Shown one piece after another: positions 31,735 through 37,579 of a stretch of DNA of 37,579 bases. The DNA lies in NCBI GenBank assembly GCA_036511675.1, contig DATCBU010000104.1:1-37579 (forward strand), given 5' to 3'. The notes beneath the pieces were generated by a model that saw only the letters and a program-made list of their open reading frames with translations, made no database searches and had not been told where the DNA came from. The stretch's first letter is position 1; the number at the start of each line of letters is the position of its first letter. The position numbers and the translations under genes are program-made. Origin of the DNA: Chersky-840 sp036511675. GTDB taxonomy: Bacteria; Actinomycetota; Acidimicrobiia; Acidimicrobiales; UBA8190.

Positions 31735-33263
31735 GCCGGCGTCCCCTTCTTGTCCTGGCTGAACGACACTTGGGCGGTGAGGCTCGTGACCGAGCCGTTG
31801 TGCGAGACCGTGTAGGTGTGCGTGCCGGTGATGAAGCCGGTCCCGACGGGGCACAAGCCGGTGGGCAGGTTGTAGGTGTATTGGTTCGTGCCCCAGGAGA
31901 GGGTGTAGGGGGACCCCGGGTCGGCGCCGCTGGAGGTGGCGGCGACGGTCACCGCGTCGGAGCCCGCCGTGCAGGTGCCGGAGTACGTCACCGTCATCGT
32001 GATCGGCTCCATCAGTTCACCGTTGCTCTTGGCCACGGTGGCCTGGCCGGAAGACTGTCCGGCTTGACTGACGGTCAAGGTGTTGAGCGTGCACGGCTGG
32101 GCTGGCGGGGTCAGGGTCGTGCCCGTGACCCAGGTCTGCGAAATGGCCCACTGGTCCCCAGCCGATGAGAAGGCGACGATCTCGAACCAGTAGGCGGTGC
32201 TCGGTGCCAGGCCCGTCACGGTGAAGGTCGTGGCCGTGGCGAGAATGGAGCCGCTCGTCGATGACCCTGTGGGTGCCCAGGCCGAAGAGCTCCCCGTGGT
32301 GTCGGGGAACGCCAAGTGGCCCTGGCCGCCGGGATCGGGTGCCCATTCGGCGACGAAGTACCCGGGCGTATTGAGCGGTGCCGTCCAGCTGAGATTGAGC
32401 TGGGTCTCACCCGCCGGGTCGGCGGGCACGGCGACGGCCAGGCCCGGGACGTTGTCCGGGGTGACGTCGGTGCCCGAGCTCCCCGCGCCGCACGTGACGG
32501 TCTGGCTGCCCGTGCCAGTGGCAGCTTGGGAAAGAACCATGTTGTTGCCCGACACCGACGCCACCGTCGTGCCCGCCGCGATGTTCGTCCCCGACACCGC
32601 CATCCCGCCGACACAGCCGGGAAAACCACCTGACGCCACTGAAGCCAGCGTCGATCCCAGGGTCGTCGAGACGACGAAGCTCACACACTGCGACCCGGTG
32701 TACTTGCCGAGTCCCCCGGGGTACACGAGGCTCGATTGTCTGACCTGAACCGTTTGACCGCCTTCGCTCCACGACACCACGGCATAGGCTTCTTTGTAGG
32801 CGCAGCTGTCTCCGCCCGATCCGGCTGCCCACACCACGTAGTTCTTGGCCGTGTAGACGATCGCCCCCACCTGCTGCGGGGTGCTTGTCAACGGAATCTG
32901 GGGGGATTGGCCTGCCGGTGGGACAGATCCGAGAATGACGGTTGGCTGCCCGTTGTACGACGACGGCGGGGACTGGGATACGAAGAAGCCCAGGTTCGCG
33001 TACGTCACGCCTCCGGCCTGGGCCAGCTGACCGTCAGCGATGGCGATGGCGTCGCCGTATTCACGGTTGGCCGCATTGGCCGACTCTGCCCCGTAGAACA
33101 CGCTCGCCAGCGGGAGGAGCGTGATGGCCAAAAGACCGAGTGCGACAACCACTTCGATCAGCGAGTACCCGGCGTCGCCGTGTGATTGCCGGCGCAGCCG
33201 GATGCGGCCCGCCTTTGCCCACTTCGGGCCGAGGCCGGACACTGGAGCGTGAGGTGCGCTCAT
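31728..33263 (-). CDS. PilV-like prepilin protein with a fibronectin type III domain
   Basis: 511 residues, much longer than typical minor pilins. After a basic leader the type IV pilin signature GYSLIEVVVALGLLAITLLP is seen, with Glu at +5. The exported part includes a segment SGTNIAAGTTVASVSGNNMV, resembling a structural module found in phage and surface proteins. An Fn3-like domain follows (QLNLSWTAPLNTPGY...TFTVTGLAPSTAYWFEIVAFSSAG), then a Cys-containing C-terminal beta region. The Fn3 domain suggests adhesion or carbohydrate contact at the appendage tip. ATG 33263 has AGGAGG 6 nt upstream and overlaps the stop of the anti-sigma gene (ATGA). Confidence 0.82.
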   Translation of the reverse strand: MSAPHAPVSGLGPKWAKAGRIRLRRQSHGDAGYSLIEVVVALGLLAITLLPLASVFYGAESANAANREYGDAIAIADGQLAQAGGVTYANLGFFVSQSPPSSYNGQPTVILGSVPPAGQSPQIPLTSTPQQVGAIVYTAKNYVVWAAGSGGDSCAYKEAYAVVSWSEGGQTVQVRQSSLVYPGGLGKYTGSQCVSFVVSTTLGSTLASVASGGFPGCVGGMAVSGTNIAAGTTVASVSGNNMVLSQAATGTGSQTVTCGAGSSGTDVTPDNVPGLAVAVPADPAGETQLNLSWTAPLNTPGYFVAEWAPDPGGQGHLAFPDTTGSSSAWAPTGSSTSGSILATATTFTVTGLAPSTAYWFEIVAFSSAGDQWAISQTWVTGTTLTPPAQPCTLNTLTVSQAGQSSGQATVAKSNGELMEPITMTVTYSGTCTAGSDAVTVAATSSGADPGSPYTLSWGTNQYTYNLPTGLCPVGTGFITGTHTYTVSHNGSVTSLTAQVSFSQDKKGTPAC

Positions 33264-34186
33264 GCCACCCCTCCTGTCCCGTTCGCAACCGACGAGCCGG
33301 GTCGAGAGGCGGCGGATTTCCCGCTGTTGTTGCCCTTCCCGTTCCCAACTCCCTTCCCGTTGCTGTTCCCGTTCCCGTTGTTCCCACCGCGGGCCGGGGT
33401 CGTGGTGGTGGTGATGGTGGTCGCCGTTGTGATCGCCGTGGTGGGCGGACCATTGGGAGTACCAGCAGGTGGACCGTGTGTGGTGTTCTTGGGCGGCGAT
33501 GTGGTCGTCGGAGAGGGTGTATCTCCGACGGCACCATTCGAGCTGCCGCCGGGCGCAGGAGCGTTCGGTCCTGTACTGCCTGCCGGAGGTGCGGGAACGC
33601 CGGCGGGCACCCCCGGGTTGCTACAGGCGGAGTTCGACGATGCAGGCAGGGTCGTCGCCACTCCAACTCCCTGCGCCGTTGTGGCGGATGTGATCGTGTT
33701 CTGCGCGCAGCGCCCACCGGTCGACGCTTTTGATCCAGCTCTTCCCGGCGCGCTCGTGGTCGTGACGCTGGGACCGAAGGGGGGAGTGGGTGTGCCGGCA
33801 GGATTGTCAGAGTGCGAGGGGGCAAATCCGACGGCGGCGAGACCGGCAGAGATCGCAGACTGGACGTGAGCCGGCACGCCACCGGTGGCGGCCATCGCCA
33901 CGCCGCCGCCGAAGATGACGGTGGCGAGAACCGCCCCCTTCAGGGTGAGGATCTTCGCCAGGGTGCGCCCTCTCGGGATCGCCGTCCGGGGGCGCGCCGC
34001 CCGAACCTGGGCGAGGAGGGTGGCCACCACCTGGTCCTCAGCGGCCAGCTCGCTTGGCGATGCCGGCACCCGAGCGGCACGGATCAGATCGGCGGCGCGT
34101 TGATACCCGAGCGGGACGTCGGGGGCGGCAATCTTGCCGGCCAGGAACGCATCAGCGGTGCTGTTGTCGAAGGAGTCAGGGCTCAT
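33260..34186 (-). CDS. Putative membrane anti-sigma factor
   Basis: 308 residues, one membrane segment. The cytoplasmic N-terminus (~80 residues) has the pattern DAFLAGKIAAPDVPLGYQRAADLIRAARVPASPSELA, like anti-sigma candidates found next to actinobacterial ECF factors; it lacks the HxxxCxxC zinc motif. A hydrophobic helix (about 80-103) is followed by a ~200-residue Thr/Pro/Ser/Gly/Asn-rich external tail, disordered and possibly anchored in the cell wall. The gene starts 26 nt after the sigma factor stop and overlaps the first pilin gene by 4 nt. Its regulatory role is inferred from position and layout. Confidence 0.72.
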   Translation of the reverse strand: MSPDSFDNSTADAFLAGKIAAPDVPLGYQRAADLIRAARVPASPSELAAEDQVVATLLAQVRAARPRTAIPRGRTLAKILTLKGAVLATVIFGGGVAMAATGGVPAHVQSAISAGLAAVGFAPSHSDNPAGTPTPPFGPSVTTTSAPGRAGSKASTGGRCAQNTITSATTAQGVGVATTLPASSNSACSNPGVPAGVPAPPAGSTGPNAPAPGGSSNGAVGDTPSPTTTSPPKNTTHGPPAGTPNGPPTTAITTATTITTTTTPARGGNNGNGNSNGKGVGNGKGNNSGKSAASRPGSSVANGTGGVA

Positions 34187-34212
34187 CTCCCCCCTGACAT
34201 CGTTCGCGCCCG

Positions 34213-34767
34213 CTACTGCGTTACAGACTCCCTCGTCCAGCGGGTCTCGAGGAGCCGGAGGGCGCGGTGCTGCAGGACACGGACCGACCCAGGGCTCCGC
34301 CCCATGATGTCGGCCACCTGGTCCACACTCAGATCGGCCACCACCCGGAGCAAGACGACTTCTGCCTGGTCAGGAGGGAGATCCCGTACCAGGGCCTCGA
34401 TGGCTCCCTGCGCTGACAGCGCTTCGAGCGAGGACTCGTCGGGCCGGTCCCCCGCCGGTGGGAGATTCTCCGCCTCGAGTTCCACCAGACTTGGTCGGCG
34501 GTGCAGGCGCCGATAGTGGTCGGCTACCCGACGACGTGCCACGGTGAAGAGCCAGGCCCGGAAATCACCGGCGTCGCCTTGGAACTTCGGGAGCTCCTTG
34601 GCGGCGGCCAGCCAGGTATCTGCCAACAGGTCTTCGGCGACGTCGGGAGCGTGGTGACGAAGGAATCGAAGCAATGCCGGGTTCGACTCGCGAAAAAGGC
34701 ACGTGGTGGCCCACTCGTCCCCCGCCCGAGCCGCGTCCAGGGAGTTCCCCGACGGCAAAGTCTCCAT
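34213..34767 (-). CDS. ECF-type RNA polymerase sigma factor
   Basis: 184 residues, sigma-70 family group 4. Region 2 is seen in NPALLRFLRHHAPDVAEDLLADTWLAAAKELPKF and FRAWLFTVARRRVADHYRR (DNA melting and -10 recognition). Region 4 is the helix-turn-helix ALVRDLPPDQAEVVLLRVVADLSVDQVADIMGRSPGSVRVLQHRALRLL (-35 recognition). A longer upstream open frame is low complexity; ATG 34767 with GGGG about 4-7 nt upstream gives a family-like start. First gene of the operon with anti-sigma and pilin genes, so it probably controls its own operon. No recognisable ECF promoter was found upstream (34768-35050). Confidence 0.87.
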   Translation of the reverse strand: METLPSGNSLDAARAGDEWATTCLFRESNPALLRFLRHHAPDVAEDLLADTWLAAAKELPKFQGDAGDFRAWLFTVARRRVADHYRRLHRRPSLVELEAENLPPAGDRPDESSLEALSAQGAIEALVRDLPPDQAEVVLLRVVADLSVDQVADIMGRSPGSVRVLQHRALRLLETRWTRESVTQ

Positions 34768-35050
34768 CGACCCCGTTATCGGCGACGGGTGGCAACGACT
34801 GAAGCCCAACGACGGTCCCGTTGTGGTCTGCCCATCGCCCTGCTGTATCTGCTGGGGCGACGGACCACTTCCACAGGGTGGGATTCTCGGTGCGGAGCCC
34901 AAAGCCGGTCCGGGCCGCGCCGCGGGTGCGTTCAGGCTCGAGGCCCGGCCCGGGGTCCTCGGTGCATGACACCAGGACGAAAGCAGAGAGCGAGAGCGTG
35001 GGCACACATCGCCGGATGCCGGCCGTCGGGGTGAAAGGCACCAAAATCGG

Positions 35051-35332
35051 GTGGTGCCGGTAGTACCAGCTCCTGCCCTTGCGCAGGCTTGGCGGAGTCC
35101 TCGTCAAGCTCGCCTCGCCCAGGTCCTGAAGGCGTGCTGGGTCGAGCCGCTCGACGAGGTACTCGCCAGAACGGCTGGCGAACTCTGTGGTCGGGCTAGG
35201 ACCTCCGATGTGGTGGAGGCGGCGATCATTGCCGGCGCGTCGAGACGCAGGGACGCCGTGTTGACCAGTGATGTCGGAGATCTCCGCCGCCTCTCAGCGG
35301 GCGTGGCCAACGTAGAAGTGATCAGGTTGTAG
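35051..35332 (+). pseudogene. 5'-truncated VapC-like PIN-domain toxin remnant
   Basis: 93 residues from a GTG. The sequence VPAPALAQAWRS, EPLDEVLARTAGELCGRARTSDVVEAAIIA and VLTSDVGDLRRL matches the C-terminal two-thirds of VapC PIN-domain ribonucleases. Those normally begin with a conserved LDT/ALDR segment carrying the first catalytic Asp. That part is missing and was not found in other frames upstream. Acidic residues in TSDVVEA and LTSD remain. There is no antitoxin gene next to it. Probably a decayed toxin-antitoxin locus. Confidence 0.55.
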
Positions 35333-35833
35333 TTTCTGCAATGTCCACGGGTCCTACGCTGGTAGGAACACACGGGCACGGAACGGCGTCCTAGGACAGG
35401 TCTGGCTGCCCGGAGGGACCTGAACAGTTACAAGGATTCTCAGTTGTCCCCACTACCGTAAGCGATTCAGTCGGGTGACTGAGAGATCGTTCGGCTCGAG
35501 TTCGGCTTCAAAGAGTTGCCAGCGTTTACCCGCCAGCGCGATCGGTTCTTAGCCCGGACTCGGGCGGCATATGCGGCACCCTTCTCCCTTGTCAATTCTC
35601 CGCATGAACTCGCTCTGGCTACCTCGCCGCTCCCAAAGATGGCGGTAGGGAGGGGTCGATCGGTCCGTGGTCCTTAAGGCCAGCGTGCCCCGGTTGCACG
35701 TTCGCATCGCAAGGTAGCACCTCGGTGGTGCAGCGTGACCAGGAGCCTATGCAGGATGGGGCGACCGTCTGGCTTCCGACCGTTCGACGTCGGATCGTCC
35801 GTAGGCCCTCCGCACTCAACTTGCGGTCGGCGA
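35333..35833. other. Gene-free stretch with one hairpin
   Basis: No coding region is supported; short frames look random. A hairpin TCAGTC-GGGT-GACTGA (35467-35482) is the only obvious structure. It lacks a T-tract and could be a terminator or an operator. Confidence 0.4.
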
Positions 35834-36958
35834 TTATCGGCATTGAGCCAAGCGTGGTCTCCTTGGCTCAAACAGGGAGAAGAAGCGCGCCGCCGTTCGC
35901 GCCCCGGCTGTGGTGATCGTCATGTAGAACCCTCCCACGGAGGACGGGTAAACCGCCCGAGCCTCAGCGTTCAACGTCCGGGCCGAAATCGTGGCGCCAT
36001 TTGGCGTCGGAGACAGGTTTCCGAGTGCAATGATAAACGGGTTCGCGGCCTTTGCCTCAGCGGATGCCGCCGCAATGAACTGCGCGTATGGCTTTGTTCC
36101 ATCTGGTTCCAGCGCCTGGCCCTGGAAGTCCGTGTAGTCAGCATATTTCGCCGCCTGACCGGCTAGGTCGTTCGTGAGGTAGCACTGGCTCAGTGACCCG
36201 CGAAAGCTCGGGTACGCGACCGAACATATATCGCGACTCGGTCCGGTGGCACACAGCCAGTGGTGCTGGTGAGCAAGTTCGCAAAACTGTTTCATATACA
36301 GACCGGGCCGCTGCTGCTCATTCAGCGGCGTCTCCGCCCAAACCTCATCGTCGTAGTGCACGACCCTGACGAACGTCGGGACCGTGTGTGCAGCGATATC
36401 TGCTGCGAATTGTGCCTCGCTCGTCCACCGCTCCTCGGCGATGCTGACCCAGGCTCTCGGCACCGGCGAGCTGGTCAATGGAGACGAACCTGCCAGCAGA
36501 ACGTTTGGCTGATTCAGAACTCGCTGGCGAGCGTGCGCACTCTGCAAGTTATTCGCCGAACTCGCCGCCATCGTCCAGACTGGAACGACCTTCAGCCTTG
36601 ACCGCGAGCAAGGGAAGGCGCTGCTGCCCATAAGAGCGAGGACCACCCCCGCCACCACGCACGCGCCGAGCCCCGATCCAACGATTCGCCGGACCCGGCG
36701 TCGGACGTTCGCCTTCCGTGCCGCGCGGCGCCGGACCTGGACCTGAGCACGCGATTCGCGGATGGTCGCGGACCCTGCGGGTTCCATCGAAACGATCCGG
36801 TCGCCTTCGATCATTTCGAAATTGGGATCGGCCATGACCTCCAGGGTGATCGGACCACTTGTCTCGTTCTGCATGGAGTCGGCCACCGGGAGACCACGCA
36901 TGTTCAGCCGTGTCGAATCACTCTCCACCATGCGCCAAAAGCGGGGTTTCCGCTGCAT
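35834..36958 (-). CDS. Membrane-anchored protein of unknown function
   Basis: 374 residues, family not recognised. The first ~91 residues are cytoplasmic: acidic at first, then strongly basic (RRRAARKANVRRRVRR). A membrane segment (about 92-113) precedes an exported domain with motifs TFVRVVHYDDEVWAETPLN, GLYMKQFCELAHQHHWLCATG, YPSFRGSLSQCYL and PFIIALGNLSPTPNG. The alternation of strands and helices ending in acidic or aromatic residues suggests a TIM-barrel-like, glycosidase-type fold, but this is speculative. Several Cys could form disulfides. ATG 36958 follows a G-rich segment; ATG 36832 with GGAGG close upstream is an alternative. It stands alone, with a palindrome at 37083-37095 upstream. 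Confidence 0.6.
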   Translation of the reverse strand: MQRKPRFWRMVESDSTRLNMRGLPVADSMQNETSGPITLEVMADPNFEMIEGDRIVSMEPAGSATIRESRAQVQVRRRAARKANVRRRVRRIVGSGLGACVVAGVVLALMGSSAFPCSRSRLKVVPVWTMAASSANNLQSAHARQRVLNQPNVLLAGSSPLTSSPVPRAWVSIAEERWTSEAQFAADIAAHTVPTFVRVVHYDDEVWAETPLNEQQRPGLYMKQFCELAHQHHWLCATGPSRDICSVAYPSFRGSLSQCYLTNDLAGQAAKYADYTDFQGQALEPDGTKPYAQFIAAASAEAKAANPFIIALGNLSPTPNGATISARTLNAEARAVYPSSVGGFYMTITTAGARTAARFFSLFEPRRPRLAQCR

Positions 36959-37363
36959 GACCGCCCACCCCCCGATTCGTCCTATTTCGGCTCGATGGCG
37001 CCGCTATGGCGCCACTCTTGGGGGCACGAGTTACACCACGAGACGCCCATCTCGCGGCAACCCCTCCTGAGACATCGCCAAATTTAGTCACTAAAGGGCC
37101 TCGGCGCTCCACGCCCCTGAACTCGGGTCCCGACCCGACTGCAGACGTGTGATGGTGTCAGGTGTGATTCGGACCAACCGCTCGATTCAGGACCACCTTG
37201 AATGGGCAGCACACCCGTTGCTCGGGCGCTTCGATCGGCCTACAGTCGGCCTGAGGGCGGAGCGCTGAGGTAGATCATCGACTCCGGAACAGGCCTCCGG
37301 AGCACTGACAACAGAGGTTCTTCATCAGCTCGGTCGCGGGGAAGGCTCGGGATCGAGGCAGCG
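36959..37363. other. Intergenic region with possible operator
   Basis: No gene recognised. It contains the palindrome TTTAG-TCA-CTAAA (37083-37095) and the 3' flank of the partial repeat-protein gene. Confidence 0.4.
37083..37095. promoter_or_regulatory. Palindrome TTTAG-TCA-CTAAA
   Basis: A 13-bp inverted repeat in a local AT-rich patch, ~125 bp upstream of the unknown membrane-anchored gene. This is a candidate regulator binding site; no regulator gene lies nearby. Confidence 0.3.
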
Positions 37364-37579
37364 TCAGCTGATCGCCAGGGAGACGATGTTGACAACCTTG
37401 ATGCCGAGCCCAGGGAGCGAGCCGTAGAACCCGGCGTCGCCAAAGGCGAACACCCCGCCATCGGCACCAGCAAGCCAGTAGCCGAGCTCGGTCGGTGAAG
37501 GCGCCATGCCCACGATGCTGGTGACTTTGACGCCGAGCCCAGGGAGCGAGCCGTAGAACCCGGCGTCGCCAAAGGCGTA
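37364..37579 (-). CDS. C-terminal end of a second GYWLAGADGGVFAFGDAG repeat protein (partial)
   Basis: The gene runs off the right edge; 71 residues and the stop are visible. They read FGDAGFYGSLPGLGVKV, then IVGMAPSPTELGYWLAGADGG and VFAFGDAGFYGSLPGLGIKV, ending VSLAIS. It is the same ~43-44-residue repeat family as the secreted protein at 14928-15914, but the FYGSLPGLG variant is distinct. Exact 46-bp repeats (37403-37448 and 37532-37577) show recent internal duplication. The start, export signal and total repeat number lie outside the window. Confidence 0.8.
   Translation of the reverse strand, partial: YAFGDAGFYGSLPGLGVKVTSIVGMAPSPTELGYWLAGADGGVFAFGDAGFYGSLPGLGIKVVNIVSLAIS
37403..37577 (-). 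repeat. Exact 46-bp direct repeat in the partial repeat-protein gene
   Basis: 37403-37448 and 37532-37577 are identical, spaced 129 bp, one 43-codon protein repeat. This mirrors the 62-bp repeat in the homologous gene at 14928-15914. Confidence 0.85.

Noticed and set aside
28432..34888. Shared 12-mer GGTGGGATTCTC upstream of the GGDEF-EAL gene (28432) and of the ECF sigma gene (34877)
   Set aside because: Tens of identical 12-mers are expected by chance in a sequence of this length, so a shared operator is not supported.
34768..35050. Open frames upstream of the ECF sigma gene, including an apparent lipobox-like LSLSAFVLVSC on the minus strand
   Set aside because: No ribosome binding site, no family resemblance, and the frame overlaps both the sigma gene and the toxin remnant.

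Overview
The window is about 37.6 kb of high-GC DNA. Gene density, frequent GTG/TTG starts, F420-dependent enzymes, an Rpf-type cell-wall lytic protein, a DUF4193-like protein and a secreted protein built of ~44-residue 'GYWLVGxDGGVFxFGDAGYFGS' repeats all point to an actinobacterium. The repeat family in particular suggests the class Acidimicrobiia. This is inferred from families recognised by eye; no search was run. No rRNA, tRNA, CRISPR array, intact transposase or integrase was recognised.

Layout. (1) 1-7.6 kb is a loosely packed accessory stretch: a lipoprotein esterase, an orphan FtsX-type permease, a class I methyltransferase and a conserved hypothetical, with three same-orientation copies of a ~200-bp non-coding repeat (about 1958, 5027 and 6064) in the gaps. 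(2) 7.6-13.8 kb holds lipid/secondary metabolism genes: on the minus strand an SDR, an F420-dependent nitroreductase-like protein, an LLM-type F420 oxidoreductase, a GGDEF protein and an enoyl-CoA hydratase. Divergent from these are a FAH-family hydrolase and an ArfB-like release factor, followed by a second SDR. (3) 14.1-20.8 kb has a DUF4193-like zinc-ribbon protein, the secreted repeat protein, and a complete pstSCAB phosphate-uptake operon (no phoU beside it) divergent from a cysteine-free Rrf2-family regulator. An AT-rich gap with a perfect palindrome separates the last two. (4) 20.8-29.9 kb carries an alpha/beta hydrolase without the usual catalytic His, an Rpf-like transglycosylase, a 57-residue zinc-ribbon protein, SurE, an aldose 1-epimerase, a membrane GAF-PAS-GGDEF-EAL protein and a truncated haemoglobin. 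It ends with a winged-helix (AlkZ/YcaQ-like) gene that has lost its C-terminal half. (5) 29.8-34.8 kb is a tightly coupled minus-strand operon: ECF sigma factor, membrane anti-sigma candidate, and three pilin/pseudopilin-like proteins (PilV-, PilW- and PilX-like). (6) 34.8-37.6 kb is sparse: a 5'-truncated VapC-type PIN toxin remnant, a membrane-anchored protein of unknown function, and at the window edge the C-terminus of a second repeat protein.

Working together: PstS captures phosphate, PstC/PstA form the channel and PstB powers it. Both cyclic-di-GMP proteins could tune adhesion or surface growth, a theme that also fits the pilin operon. In that operon the sigma factor and anti-sigma are joined to the pilin genes by short gaps and 4-10 nt overlaps, which suggests a dedicated envelope-sensing switch for a surface appendage whose assembly machinery lies elsewhere. 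This operon and the dispersed repeat around single-gene units are the two observations most worth following.
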